A stretch of DNA of 64,000 bases, taken from positions 2,965,501 through 3,029,500 of the forward strand of contig FSRD01000001.1 of the NCBI GenBank assembly GCA_900129675.1. Reading direction: 5' to 3'. This DNA is from Bradyrhizobium erythrophlei. GTDB taxonomy: Bacteria; Pseudomonadota; Alphaproteobacteria; Rhizobiales; Xanthobacteraceae. The translations under genes were made by a program, and so were the position numbers. The notes beneath the pieces are model-generated. The model did no database searches, had not been told where the DNA came from, and worked only from the letters and a program-made list of their open reading frames with translations. Numbering within the stretch: position 1 is the stretch's first letter; the number at the start of each line of letters is the position of its first letter. Below, in pieces: positions 16,355 through 24,599 of this stretch.

Positions 16355-17452
16355 ATGAGCGCACACGGCCCGATGCCGCGATCGGCATGGATATTTCCGG
16401 CACTGGCGGTGCTGCTTTTTGTGGTCGCCAGCGCGCTCGGACTGACGTTCACGCCGTCGTCCGGCGGGCTGGTCTTTGCCGCGATACTGCTCGCGATCCT
16501 GTTCGGCACCGTGTTCGCGGCGGTCCATCATGCCGAGATGATCGCCGAGCGGATCGGCGAGCCCTACGGCACGCTGCTGTTGACGCTCGCGGTCACCATC
16601 ATCGAGGTCGCGCTGATCGCGACCATCATGCTGGGTGAAAAGCCTGCGCCCGGATTGGCGCGCGACACGGTGTTTGCCGTGGTCATGATCGTGTGCAACG
16701 GCCTCGTCGGTGTCTGCATCTTCATTGGCGGCCTGCGTTATCGCGAGCAGGATTTCCAGGTCGCCGGCGCCAACCTTTATCTCAGCGTTCTGTTCGTGCT
16801 GGCGACCATCACGCTGATCATGCCCAATTACACGCTGACGACGCCGGGGCCGGTCTATTCGGCAGCTCAGCTTGGCTTCGTCGGTGTGGTCACCCTGCTT
16901 CTCTACGGCGTGTTCCTCTACACCCAGACCATCCGGCATCGCGATTTCTTCATCAGCGACGCCGTCGGCGGCGCGGAGGGCGGAACGCAGATTTCGAATC
17001 GCACGTTTGCGCTGAGTATGGTGCTGCTGCTGGTCTCGCTGCTGGCGGTCGTGCTGCTGGCGAAGAAGTTTTCGCTCGTGGTCGATGTCGCGACCTCGAT
17101 GATCGGCGCTCCGCCGGCCTTTGCCGGTTTGCTGGTGGCACTATTGATCTTGCTGCCCGAAGGTGTCGCAGCCGTCGCCGCCGCGCGAAAGAACGACCTG
17201 CAGAAGAGCATCAATCTGGCGCTCGGTTCGTCGCTGGCGACCATCGGGTTGACGGTCCCGGCGGTGGCGGTTGTCGCCTTCGCGTTCAACAAGCCGTTGG
17301 AACTCGGACTGATCGACGAGTATATGATTCTACTGCTGTTGACGTTCTTCCTCAGCATCCTCACCTTCGGGACCGGCCGCACCAACATCCTGTTCGGGCT
17401 GGTGCACATGGTGGTATTTGCCGCATTCGTGTTCATGGTATTCGTGCCGTAA
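16355..17452 (+). CDS. chaA: Ca2+/H+ antiporter, ChaA family
   Basis: A 365-residue polytopic protein with about ten to eleven transmembrane helices in two homologous halves, as in the cation/Ca2+ exchanger superfamily. The two alpha-repeat motifs are visible: GEPYGTLLLTLAVTIIEVAL (about 69-88) in the first half and LLPEGVAAVAAARKNDLQKS followed by NLALGSSLATIGLTVPAVA in the second, each with the buried Glu expected for ion binding. It would expel Ca2+ (and perhaps Na+ or K+) at alkaline pH by exchange for protons. The rhizobial homologue on the symbiotic plasmid is called y4hA. The ATG at 16355 follows GGATGGTTGC. The cupin gene begins 34 bases later. Confidence 0.92.
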   Translation: MSAHGPMPRSAWIFPALAVLLFVVASALGLTFTPSSGGLVFAAILLAILFGTVFAAVHHAEMIAERIGEPYGTLLLTLAVTIIEVALIATIMLGEKPAPGLARDTVFAVVMIVCNGLVGVCIFIGGLRYREQDFQVAGANLYLSVLFVLATITLIMPNYTLTTPGPVYSAAQLGFVGVVTLLLYGVFLYTQTIRHRDFFISDAVGGAEGGTQISNRTFALSMVLLLVSLLAVVLLAKKFSLVVDVATSMIGAPPAFAGLLVALLILLPEGVAAVAAARKNDLQKSINLALGSSLATIGLTVPAVAVVAFAFNKPLELGLIDEYMILLLLTFFLSILTFGTGRTNILFGLVHMVVFAAFVFMVFVP

Positions 17453-17486
17453 TTACTTGCCGTAAGTCCCCGGAGTGAACCAAACC

Positions 17487-17771
17487 ATGCTCAGCGCCAA
17501 ATCCGACGTTCAGGTCGACACCCCCGAGGTTCGCGTCACCGAGTGGCGGCTGGCGCCGGGCAGCGCCACCGGCCATCACACCCATGGGATGGATTACGTG
17601 ATCGTGCCGGTGACATCGGGCGAAATGACCATCGTGGCGCCCAATGGCGAACGCTCGAAGGCGCAGCTCGGCGTCGGCAAATCCTATTTCCGGAAAGCCG
17701 GCGTGGAACACGACGTGCTCAACGAGACGGCAAGCGAGATCGTGTTCCTGGAGGTCGAGCTGAAACCGTAA
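17487..17771 (+). CDS. Small single-domain cupin protein
   Basis: A 94-residue protein that is essentially one cupin barrel. The metal-site motif is recognisable as GHHTHGMDYVIVPVTSGEMTI (with HTH and a downstream Asp/Glu), and the second motif as YFRKAGVEHDVLNET. Two histidines near residues 30-32 and one in the second motif could bind a divalent metal. Its substrate is unknown. The GGAG at 17472-17475 fits the ATG at 17487, about 11 bases away; the GTG at 17475 would overlap the Shine-Dalgarno itself, so I reject it as the start. It follows the antiporter gene closely and could be co-transcribed. Confidence 0.8.
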   Translation: MLSAKSDVQVDTPEVRVTEWRLAPGSATGHHTHGMDYVIVPVTSGEMTIVAPNGERSKAQLGVGKSYFRKAGVEHDVLNETASEIVFLEVELKP

Positions 17772-18036
17772 CCAATCGGGCATCCGCGGTTCCGCGCCTT
17801 GTCCGTACGGAACACGGCAGGTTGGGCTTTGGCGGGCCGGCGAGCCGTTCCGACAGGCGATCAGGCCGGTTACGGCCGCGCCTGACCGGCTATCTTAACC
17901 GCCTATCTTAAGCTGATCGTAACATCTGTGACACGAAACGTTGCGGCGACCGGCCAATTGCCATCGATCCGTCGCAGTTGATCCCTCAATGTGCCTCAAA
18001 GTTCCAGCATCAAATAGCGGCGGGGAGTGGCCGGCA

Positions 18037-19023
18037 ATGCTGAATTACCTGAAGAAATTTACGATGGACATCCTGCCGTCGGTGGCAGCGACGATCATCG
18101 GGGCCTACATCGTTAACCACTACATCGTCAGCAAGCCGGGGGCCAATGCCCCTGTCGCCGCGGCCGTGTCGACCGCCGATCTCAAGCCCGATCACAAGGC
18201 CACCGCCTACAGCAAGCCGGTCGAAAAGCCCACCGAGGTCAGCAACCTCCCCGAGGCCGGCGTGAAAGCCAAGGGCATGTCGGAGCGCACGCTGCTCGAG
18301 CGGTCGGCTGCCGAAAAGGCCGTGGTAATCGAGAAGCCTCAAGACAAAGCTCAAGAAAAAGCTAAAGCTGAAGCAAAATCCGCCGATGCAAAGCCGGCCG
18401 ACGCGCCGGCTGAGACCGCCAGCATTTCAGCCGAACCGCGCCGTCACGCGCCGGCGCCGCGTGAAAAGACGGCCGTCAGGGTCGTGCTTCCGTCGCCCGT
18501 GCAGCCCATTACGCCTGCCGTGGCCCCGGCCCCGGTCGCGGTGACGCCAAATCCCGCGCCGCCGGTTGAAGCCGCGGTTGCGCCCGATGAGCACCGCGAC
18601 GCCAACGATCTCGCCCGGGCCGCGATCGAGCGCCTGCGCGGCAGCAGCGACAATGTGCCCCGTGCACAGCAGGTCGCCCGTACGCCCGATGCACCGCGTG
18701 CGCCTGAGGTCGTCGCGGGCGTTCCCGACACCCCCCGTGTCGTGACCGCGCCGGCGCTACGCCCGCTGCCGCCGCCGATCATGGTGTCGACGCCGGCGAG
18801 CCCGGCAGGCGACGCGCTCGACCAGGGGGCGCAGCCCAACCCGCCTTATGCCGGAATCAGCGACCCGCGTCGTCCAACCCCGCCGGCCGACATTCCGCTC
18901 GTACGGCCGCCGCTCGACCTGCGCGCCGAGGCGGCCGAGCCGATGGCCAAGGAGCACACCACCGTCGCCGACGACATGCTGTCGGCGGCGAAGTCGGTGT
19001 TCCACGCCGTCCTGCCGAAATAA
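18037..19023 (+). CDS. Single-pass Pro/Ala-rich protein of unknown function
   Basis: A 328-residue protein I cannot assign to a family. The start at 18037 has GGGGAG nine bases upstream and begins MLNYLKKFTMDILPSV, leading straight into one hydrophobic helix (about 12-31, LPSVAATIIGAYIVNHYIV). The remainder is predicted periplasmic or cytoplasmic low-complexity sequence rich in Ala, Pro, Lys and Glu (AEAKSADAKPADAPAETAS, PVAVTPNPAPPVEAAVAP), with one charged helix (NDLARAAIERLRGSSD). The final segment, TVADDMLSAAKSVFHAVLP, is an amphipathic helix and the most protein-like part. Such architecture suits an envelope-spanning tether. It converges on the TPR lipoprotein gene. Confidence 0.75.
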   Translation: MLNYLKKFTMDILPSVAATIIGAYIVNHYIVSKPGANAPVAAAVSTADLKPDHKATAYSKPVEKPTEVSNLPEAGVKAKGMSERTLLERSAAEKAVVIEKPQDKAQEKAKAEAKSADAKPADAPAETASISAEPRRHAPAPREKTAVRVVLPSPVQPITPAVAPAPVAVTPNPAPPVEAAVAPDEHRDANDLARAAIERLRGSSDNVPRAQQVARTPDAPRAPEVVAGVPDTPRVVTAPALRPLPPPIMVSTPASPAGDALDQGAQPNPPYAGISDPRRPTPPADIPLVRPPLDLRAEAAEPMAKEHTTVADDMLSAAKSVFHAVLPK

Positions 19024-19029
19024 CCGATA

Positions 19030-19119
19030 GCGTTTTCTGGCGAAAGCCTGCCCCGCACGCGGATACCGAGACGGGTTGCGTAGACTTGTCAGCGCAAGAA
19101 AACGCGTCGAACCAAAAGC
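19030..19119. repeat. Divergent copy of the GCGTTTTC...GAAAACGCG repeat family
   Basis: Arms GCGTTTTCTGGCG (19030) and CGCAAGAAAACGC (19093-19105) are inverted, followed by GTCGAACCAAAAGC. The ends match the repeat at 24107-24166 and 29921-29982 in degenerate form. It lies between convergent genes. Confidence 0.5.
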
Positions 19120-19123
19120 TTAT

Positions 19124-19774
19124 TCAGCCGCCGACGCGCGCGAGGCCACTGCGCGCGGCTTCGTCCCTAGGGCGGATCGCGATCGCGCGGCTATAGGAGG
19201 CGGCTGCCTTGGCCTTGTCGCCGAGCCGCTCGTACGCCAAGCCGCGCGCGGCCCAGGCCGGGGCGCTGTTCGGGTCGGCCTGCACGGCCTCGTCGAGATC
19301 GGCGGCGGCTTCCTTGGTCTTGTCGATCGCGAGGTAACTGGTCGCTCGGCCGACCAACGGCTCGGCGCTTTGCGGTGTCAGGCCATTGGCCGCGGTGAAA
19401 TCCTCGATCGCCTGCTGGTGCTGCTTCTCGCCCTGATAGATCAGGCCGCGGCCGTACAGGGCTTGCGCGTTGTAGGGATCGAGCGCGAGCGCGCGATCGA
19501 AGTCCGCAAGGGCTTCTTCGGTCTTGCCGGATTTGGCCAGCACCTGCCCGCGCGTGGTGTAGCCCTGAGCATCGCTGACGCTGCGGGCGCTGATATCATC
19601 GGTCGGCGTCTGCGCAACCGGCTTCGGCTTTTCACTGTCGGATCCCCACGATCCCAGATCGAACGAGCAGCCGCCAAGCGGGATCGCAAGGGTGATCGCA
19701 AGCAAGACCAGCGGCGCCGCGGCGCGGCGGCAACGCGAACCTCCGGAGGCAGCTAGGGGAGCCGGAATAGCCAT
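19124..19774 (-). CDS. TPR-repeat lipoprotein
   Basis: A 216-residue protein with a lipoprotein signal peptide: positively charged start, hydrophobic core VLLAITLAIPL and lipobox LGGC (Cys about 36), so the mature form should be lipid-anchored. After a short Ser/Asp/Lys linker come four or five tetratricopeptide repeats (about 70-210), for example EEALADFDRALALDPYNAQALYGRG and AAADLDEAVQADPNSAPAWAARG (read in parts). TPRs mediate protein-protein contacts; the partner is not evident. I chose the ATG at 19774 because it opens the signal peptide. Longer in-frame starts would run through the rpsU terminator and coding region. It follows rpsU on the same strand. Confidence 0.85.
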   Translation of the reverse strand: MAIPAPLAASGGSRCRRAAAPLVLLAITLAIPLGGCSFDLGSWGSDSEKPKPVAQTPTDDISARSVSDAQGYTTRGQVLAKSGKTEEALADFDRALALDPYNAQALYGRGLIYQGEKQHQQAIEDFTAANGLTPQSAEPLVGRATSYLAIDKTKEAAADLDEAVQADPNSAPAWAARGLAYERLGDKAKAAASYSRAIAIRPRDEAARSGLARVGG

Positions 19775-19827
19775 TGAGGAAAATGCTCGCGCGGAGAACC
19801 CTGTATTGGTAACCCGGAAAATGCGCC

Positions 19828-19861
19828 CCGCAAAACAACAACGCGGGCGCAAGGCCCGCGT
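19828..19861 (-). terminator. Rho-independent terminator of rpsU
   Basis: Reading leftward after the rpsU stop, ACGCGGGC-CTTGC-GCCCGCGT makes an 8-bp GC-rich stem followed by TGTTGTTTTG. Position (29 bases past the stop) and T-rich tail fit an intrinsic terminator. Confidence 0.8.
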
Positions 19862-19889
19862 CATCGGATTCTCAAATCTGCACCAGGGA

Positions 19890-20195
19890 TCAGCGCGGGC
19901 CGCGACCTGCGCCCGGACCACCACGGCCGCCGCCAGCGCCACCGCGCTCGGCACCCGGACCGGCGCCAAACACCGGCTTCGGCTTCATCGGCAGCAGGCC
20001 TTCGCGCTGCAGCTTCTTGCGGGCCAGCTTGCGCGCGCGGCGCACGGCTTCGGCCTTTTCGCGGGCCTTCTTCTCGGAGGGCTTTTCATAGTGTCCGCGG
20101 AGCTTCATCTCGCGGAAAATGCCCTCGCGCTGCATCTTCTTCTTCAGCGCCTTGAGGGCTTGATCGACGTTGTTATCGCGGACGAGAACCTGCAC
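19890..20195 (-). CDS. rpsU: 30S ribosomal protein S21
   Basis: A 101-residue small-subunit ribosomal protein. The first 65 residues are the standard bS21 sequence ([20 protein letters not shown], then [34 protein letters not shown]), which helps form the platform near the Shine-Dalgarno helix. The C-terminus is extended by a Gly/Pro/Ala/Arg-rich tail (about 70-101, [17 protein letters not shown] type). This tail is common in Bradyrhizobium relatives but absent from E. coli S21 (71 aa). The ATG at 20195 is preceded on the minus strand by AGAGGATGCCGC. It is monocistronic with a strong terminator. Confidence 0.97.
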   Translation of the reverse strand: MQVLVRDNNVDQALKALKKKMQREGIFREMKLRGHYEKPSEKKAREKAEAVRRARKLARKKLQREGLLPMKPKPVFGAGPGAERGGAGGGRGGPGAGRGPR

Positions 20196-20431
20196 GCGGC
20201 ATCCTCTTTCAATTGATCGGATAGGAATTCGGGTAAAGCAAAGGGTCGGCGAAAGGCCTGACCCTTAACCTTGAGGGCGCGGATGTATCAGACAAAACCG
20301 GCCATGTCCACCTGCGCAACGGGGTTTGTGCCGGAAAAGGCCCGAATCAGTTCGCATAAAGCCTGGTTCCAAGCCTTCAATGCGCCTTAACGAGGCTTGC
20401 CCAGGTTTCGGTCAGCAAAGGGGAGGAAATC

Positions 20432-21142
20432 ATGAACACAAAAAAATACGCAGCCGAGGCGATCGGGACGTTTTGGCTGACTTTCGCGGGCTGCGGCAGC
20501 GCGGTCATCGCGGCCGCATTTCCCCAAGTCGGCATCGGATTGGTGGGGGTCGCGCTGGCGTTCGGACTTAGCGTCGTGACCATGGCCTATGCGATCGGCC
20601 ATATCTCCGGCTGCCATCTCAATCCCGCGGTGACGGTGGGCCTCGCCGCAGGCGGGCGCTTTCCGGCCGGGCAGATCGCCCCCTATGTCATCGCGCAGGT
20701 GATTGGCGCCATCGCCGCCTCCGCGCTGCTTTATATCATCGCCAGCGGCGCCGCCGGCTTCGACGTTGCCAAGGGTTTTGCGTCCAACGGCTACGAGGCG
20801 CATTCGCCGGGCCAATACAGCCTGGTCGCGTGCTTCATCATGGAAGTGGTGATGACCATGATGTTCCTGTTCATCATCATGGGCGCGACCCACGGCAAGG
20901 CGCCCGCGGGCTTCGCGCCGCTCGCCATCGGATTGGCGCTGGTCATGATCCATCTCGTCAGCATTCCCGTCACCAACACTTCGGTGAATCCGGCGCGCAG
21001 CACCGGTCCGGCGCTGTTCGTCGGCGGATGGGCGCTGGGGCAGCTCTGGCTGTTCTGGGTTGCGCCGCTGATCGGCGGGGTGCTGGGTGGCGTGATCTAT
21101 CACTGGCTCAGCGCGGAGCCGGACGGTGTCGCGGGACGGTAG
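20432..21142 (+). CDS. aqpZ: Aquaporin Z
   Basis: A 236-residue six-helix water channel. Both NPA boxes are present: [10 protein letters not shown] (about 62-71) and [12 protein letters not shown] (about 185-196). The pore-lining residues of water-selective aquaporins follow the E. coli AqpZ pattern, with His in [19 protein letters not shown] and Arg directly after the second NPA, so water rather than glycerol is the expected substrate. The length is normal (E. coli AqpZ, 231). The ATG has an excellent GGGGAGGAAATC upstream. It stands alone, and a double palindrome separates it from the convergent purEK operon. Confidence 0.96.
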   Translation: MNTKKYAAEAIGTFWLTFAGCGSAVIAAAFPQVGIGLVGVALAFGLSVVTMAYAIGHISGCHLNPAVTVGLAAGGRFPAGQIAPYVIAQVIGAIAASALLYIIASGAAGFDVAKGFASNGYEAHSPGQYSLVACFIMEVVMTMMFLFIIMGATHGKAPAGFAPLAIGLALVMIHLVSIPVTNTSVNPARSTGPALFVGGWALGQLWLFWVAPLIGGVLGGVIYHWLSAEPDGVAGR

Positions 21143-21150
21143 TCCCGCAT

Positions 21151-21181
21151 GGATCATGATCCGGCAATTGGATCATGATCC
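21151..21181. repeat. Two copies of the palindrome GGATCATGATCC
   Basis: The 12-bp perfect palindrome occurs at 21151-21162 and again at 21170-21181, with only seven bases (GGCAATT) between. It occupies the 50-base gap between convergent aqpZ and purK. A bidirectional terminator or a protein site are both possible. Confidence 0.65.
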
Positions 21182-21192
21182 GGTTCCAGCAG

Positions 21193-22293
21193 CTATTTTT
21201 CGCGGGGCAACACCTCGGTGACGTGTCCCATCTTGCGGCCCGGCCGCGGCGGGCCCTTGCCGTAGAGGTGTACGGTCGCACCGGGGACCGTCAGCCATTG
21301 CTCATAGCCCAGGATGTCGTCGCCGATCAGGTTCGTCATTGTCACCGGGCCATGGCGGACCGGCTTGCCGAGCGGCCAGCCGGCAATGGCGCGAATGTGC
21401 TGCTCGAATTGCGAGATCGAGGCGCCGTCGAGCGTCCAGTGGCCGGAATTGTGCACCCGCGGCGCGATCTCGTTGACCAGCACCTGCGGCCCGCCGTTCT
21501 CCATCACCACGAACATCTCGACCGCGAGCACGCCGACATAGTCCAGCGCATTGGCGATCTTCTCGGCGATCGATCGCGCCTGCGCCGCGAGTTCCTCCGG
21601 GATATCGGCCGGGGCGCGCGAGATTTTCAGAATATGGTCGCGGTGCTCGTTTTCGGTGACGTCGTAGCATTCGACATCGCCGTTGGCGCTGCGCGCGGCG
21701 ATCACGGAGATTTCGCGCTCGAACGGCACGAACGCCTCGAGGATCGCGGATTTGGTGCCGAGATCGTTCCAGATCTGATCGGGATCGTCGCCCTCGCGGA
21801 TGATGGCCTGGCCCTTGCCGTCATAGCCGAAGCGGCGGGTTTTTATCACCGCCGGAAGGCCGATGCGGTTGATTGCCGCGCGCAGTGTCGCCGCCGAAGA
21901 CACATCGGCATAGTCCGCGGTGCCGATGCCAAGCCTGGTGACAAAGTCCTTTTCGGCCAGCCGGTCCTGCGTGGTCTCGAGGATCTTCTGCGCAGGGAGC
22001 ACCGGGCGGCGCGCAGCCAGCACCATGGCGGTCGCGGCCGGTACGTTCTCGAATTCATAGGTGACGACGTCGACGTCGTTGGCGAACAGCTCCAGCGCCT
22101 CGACATCGGCATATTCGGCGCAGGTCGCGTTCAGCACGACGTCGAAGGCGGGCGAATCGGGGTCCGGCGAAAACACCTGGCACCTGAACCCGAGGCGCGC
22201 CGCCGCCATGGCCAGCATCCGGCCCAATTGTCCGCCGCCGAGAATTCCGATGGTGTCGCCCGGCTGCAGCTTCACCTGACTTGAAGCTGTCAC
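21193..22293 (-). CDS. purK: N5-carboxyaminoimidazole ribonucleotide synthase
   Basis: A 366-residue ATP-grasp enzyme of purine synthesis that converts AIR, bicarbonate and ATP to N5-CAIR, the substrate of PurE. The N-terminal [21 protein letters not shown] is the PurK signature. The ATP-grasp core shows [12 protein letters not shown] (about 146-157), the [15 protein letters not shown] strand and the metal-binding [15 protein letters not shown] segment. The length matches PurK from other bacteria. The start codon overlaps the purE stop by four bases, so translation is coupled. The two form a classical purEK operon reading leftward. Confidence 0.96.
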   Translation of the reverse strand: MTASSQVKLQPGDTIGILGGGQLGRMLAMAAARLGFRCQVFSPDPDSPAFDVVLNATCAEYADVEALELFANDVDVVTYEFENVPAATAMVLAARRPVLPAQKILETTQDRLAEKDFVTRLGIGTADYADVSSAATLRAAINRIGLPAVIKTRRFGYDGKGQAIIREGDDPDQIWNDLGTKSAILEAFVPFEREISVIAARSANGDVECYDVTENEHRDHILKISRAPADIPEELAAQARSIAEKIANALDYVGVLAVEMFVVMENGGPQVLVNEIAPRVHNSGHWTLDGASISQFEQHIRAIAGWPLGKPVRHGPVTMTNLIGDDILGYEQWLTVPGATVHLYGKGPPRPGRKMGHVTEVLPREK

Positions 22294-22778
22294 GCCGTTC
22301 CCTCCGGCCGCTCGGCGACCGCCTCGGTTTGCTGTTGACGCCAGGCGGCGAGCCTTGCTGCCAGCGCCGGATTGTTGAGTGCGAGCACGCTGGCCGCAAG
22401 CAGCGCGGCATTGATGGCGCCGGCTTTGCCGATCGCCAGCGTCCCGACCGGGATGCCTGCGGGCATCTGCACGATCGAGTACAGCGAATCAACGCCCGAC
22501 AGCGCCTTGGATTCGACGGGAACGCCGAACACCGGAAGTTCCGTCAGCGCCGCCGCCATGCCCGGCAGATGCGCCGCACCTCCGGCGCCGGCGATAATGA
22601 TCTGAAAGCCCTCGGACCTGGCCCCCTTGGCGAAAGCGTACAGCCGGTCCGGGGTGCGATGGGCCGAGACGATGCGCTTTTCGCAGGCAATACCGAGCGC
22701 CGCCAGTGTTTCGGCGGTATGGCGCATGGTTTGCCAGTCGGACTGGCTTCCCATGATGATGGCGATGGGGGCGGTCAT
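22290..22778 (-). CDS. purE: N5-CAIR mutase
   Basis: A 162-residue class I PurE that moves the carboxyl group of N5-CAIR to carbon 4, giving CAIR. The conserved parts are all seen: [12 protein letters not shown] near the N-terminus, the [10 protein letters not shown] active-site loop (His and Arg) and [19 protein letters not shown]. The enzyme forms an octamer in characterised species. It is the first gene of the purEK operon, with the stop overlapping the purK ATG. A tail of about 20 residues after the core ([15 protein letters not shown]) is not conserved. The promoter must lie in the 152 bases between this gene and the divergent diguanylate cyclase. Confidence 0.96.
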   Translation of the reverse strand: MTAPIAIIMGSQSDWQTMRHTAETLAALGIACEKRIVSAHRTPDRLYAFAKGARSEGFQIIIAGAGGAAHLPGMAAALTELPVFGVPVESKALSGVDSLYSIVQMPAGIPVGTLAIGKAGAINAALLAASVLALNNPALAARLAAWRQQQTEAVAERPEGTA

Positions 22779-22930
22779 GTCGTCAATTCTGTTCGGGAAT
22801 CCAGAAACATAGGCCGGATTATAGGGTCGGCCCGGGCTTCATCCAAGGCGTGGCAAGGGGTACGGAATGGACTATCCTGTCTTGGTGAATCCCGGCAAGC
22901 CTTCATAAGCAAGCCTGCACAGGGAAGGCC

Positions 22931-23728
22931 ATGAAGAAGAAAACCAGGGCGGCAGCCTCAGGGGCTGCAAAAAGCCGTAAAACCGCTGCGGCAGGGCGCA
23001 ACGCGGCGCCGCGCCGCCCCCCTGCGCCGCTACCCCCGTCGCCGGCCGCGCTCGGCGATGCCAAATCGGAGATTCGGCGGCTCAAGACGCAGTTGGCGCA
23101 GGCGCTGGCGCGGATCGACGAGTTGCAGGCCTCGGCCGAGACCGACTTCCTGCTGGATATCCTGAACCGGCGCGGTTTCGAGCGCGAACTCCACCGCTCG
23201 ATCGCCTACATCAAGCGCTATCACGCCAGCGGCGCCTTGATCATAGTCGACGTCGATCGTTTAAAGCCGGTCAACGATGCCTTCGGGCACGCCGCGGGCG
23301 ATGAGGTGCTCAAGGCCATTGCGGCCACGCTTTGCAGCCAGGTGCGTTCTTCGGATGTGGTCGGCCGGCTTGGCGGCGACGAGTTCGCGCTGCTGCTGTG
23401 GAACCTCAGCGAGACCGATGCCAAGGCCAAGGCGGCGGCGCTGGAGGCGGCGATCGATTGTCTCACCTTCGTGTTTAGCGGCCAAACCGTCGCCGCGGGC
23501 GCATCCGCCGGCGTCGCGATCCTCGGTCCTCACACGGAAGCCGGCCGCGCGCTGGAAGAGGCCGACAGCGCGATGTATGTGCGCAAGGCGCAGCGGCGGC
23601 ATGAGGGTGAAGCGAACAGCATGCCATCGTCATTTCGAGCCAACGGCTCGCGCGAACCGCGCGTCCGACGACAGGTTCCGCGACTTGTCCGCCGTAGCTC
23701 AACCAGCGAAGGCGGAAGCAATCCATAA
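22931..23728 (+). CDS. Diguanylate cyclase with intact inhibitory site
   Basis: A 265-residue cytoplasmic enzyme predicted to make cyclic di-GMP from two GTP. A basic, Pro/Ala-rich N-terminus (1-40) and a short coiled coil (about 43-70) precede the GGDEF domain (about 72-230). The active-site GGDEF is at residues 148-152, and the allosteric I-site RSSD at 139-142 sits exactly five residues before it, so product inhibition is likely. There is no recognisable sensory domain; the coiled coil may control dimerisation. The last 33 residues, from about 233, are encoded inside an inverted-repeat element (23628-23787) and look non-native (Arg/Ser rich). The original stop was probably near residue 230. 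Confidence 0.9.
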   Translation: MKKKTRAAASGAAKSRKTAAAGRNAAPRRPPAPLPPSPAALGDAKSEIRRLKTQLAQALARIDELQASAETDFLLDILNRRGFERELHRSIAYIKRYHASGALIIVDVDRLKPVNDAFGHAAGDEVLKAIAATLCSQVRSSDVVGRLGGDEFALLLWNLSETDAKAKAAALEAAIDCLTFVFSGQTVAAGASAGVAILGPHTEAGRALEEADSAMYVRKAQRRHEGEANSMPSSFRANGSREPRVRRQVPRLVRRSSTSEGGSNP

Positions 23729-23787
23729 GCGGTCAAACCAGCAAGACGGACTGGATTGCTTCGTCGCCGACGCTCGCTGCAATGACG
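23628..23787. repeat. Inverted-repeat element bounded by CGTCATT...AATGACG
   Basis: The element starts CGTCATTTCGAGC (23628-23640) and ends GCTCGCTGCAATGACG (23772-23787), which are imperfect inverted copies. The interior is repeat-like, with AAGCAATCC and GGATTGCTTCG as an internal inverted pair. Elements like this are, as I recall, abundant between genes in Bradyrhizobium. Here it overlaps the last 101 bases of the diguanylate cyclase gene. Confidence 0.7.
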
Positions 23788-23795
23788 AAAAAAAT

Positions 23796-24047
23796 CTACA
23801 GCCCGCTCAGATCGTCCGGCACGTTGCCGAATTTCCGCAGCAATTGCGCGTCGCCGAATTCGCCGATCATGGGATCGCCGGTACGGCTGAACGCAACGGC
23901 GCCGATGCTGCCGGGGGTCCGCGACAGGATCTCGGCGCGCCGCAATGCGGTGGTCGAGCTCTGGCATTCCTCCGCCGCGCCCGCGACCGGCGAGCCGTCG
24001 TCATCCTGCAGGAATGGCAGTGCTACGTAGTACGTGACATCGGCCAT
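23796..24047 (-). CDS. Small conserved protein of unknown function
   Basis: An 83-residue soluble protein that I recognise only as the kind of short hypothetical annotated in Bradyrhizobium genomes. It begins MADVTYYVALPFLQDDDGSP and continues with ALRRAEILSRTPGSIGAVAFSRTGDPMIGEFGDAQLLRKFG. The composition is balanced, with a plausible beta-alpha-beta pattern and one Cys in EECQSS. No motif gives a function. Reading leftward, it converges on the diguanylate cyclase gene across the inverted-repeat element. Another small orphan gene lies about 25 bases past its start codon, on the same strand. On the minus strand the ATG is preceded by AGGAGCGACAAAG, a fair ribosome-binding site. Confidence 0.7.
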   Translation of the reverse strand: MADVTYYVALPFLQDDDGSPVAGAAEECQSSTTALRRAEILSRTPGSIGAVAFSRTGDPMIGEFGDAQLLRKFGNVPDDLSGL

Positions 24048-24071
24048 CTTTGTCGCTCCTGTCTTGATCGA

Positions 24072-24344
24072 TCAGGCGGCACTACTGCTTGCGCGTGACG
24101 AACCCGTCTTTTGTTTCGCGCTCTCGTCACGCGAACCTGTCGCCACTTCGCTCGAATACGCTCTGGCCGGCACGCAGCCGGCCGCGATCGCCGCCTGCAA
24201 TTCCTCCAGTTCGGTTTCCAGATATTCGTTCGCCATGATCAGCGCCTTGATGGTCGAGCGCAGATTGCCATCGCACATCGCGATCGCCTGGTCGCAGGCC
24301 TGCTCGTAACGGCTGTTGTCGGACAGGGACGATGGTGCGGACAT
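24072..24344 (-). CDS. Small orphan protein with a repeat-encoded C-terminus
   Basis: A 90-residue protein of unknown function. The first 59 residues look like a real small domain: MSAPSSLSDNSRYEQACDQA, IAMCDGNLRSTIKALIMANE and YLETELEELQAAIAAGCVP, mostly helical with a coiled-coil-like end. The ATG at 24344 has GAGGGAGCTTCCC upstream, which is why longer versions were rejected. The last 31 residues, from ARAYSSEVATGSRDE onward, are encoded by a copy of the repeat at 24107-24166 plus a little flanking DNA, and are rich in Ser and Lys. The native protein therefore probably ended near residue 60. It is one of two small orphans in tandem. Confidence 0.65.
   Translation of the reverse strand: MSAPSSLSDNSRYEQACDQAIAMCDGNLRSTIKALIMANEYLETELEELQAAIAAGCVPARAYSSEVATGSRDESAKQKTGSSRASSSAA
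24107..24166. repeat. GCGTTTTCGAGCGAAGTGG-type repeat, coding copy
   Basis: This stretch aligns with 29921-29982 over about 60 bases (shared CCACTTCGCTCGAA-ACGCTCT end, TCACG-GAACC middle, TTTTGTTT-like start). The other copy is intergenic; this one lies inside the 3' end of a small reverse-strand gene. Confidence 0.7.
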
Positions 24345-24599
24345 GGGAAGCTCCCTCTTTGGCTGGCGGCAGGGCATGTTCTTCTTTTGTTCTGGTGGAG
24401 TCAAGCCGAAGCAGCCGCGCAAAATTCGTTTTCCCGGCACTGCTGCCCGCCTCGCGCAAGCGGTGTGCCGAAGGTGAACCACGTCGCTCGTTCCGACATC
24501 GGCGCGCGCGATTTCGGAAGCGGGTGTCGGGAAAATGGCGCAGCGCGGAACGAAAACGATATTCGGCACTTAACGCCGATTGGCGGGGAGTATAAGTGC

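Noticed and set aside
17880..17915. CtrA box before the Pro/Ala-rich protein gene (TTAACCGCCTATCTTAAG)
   Set aside because: The spacing between the TTAA halves is nine, not seven, so it does not fit the consensus.
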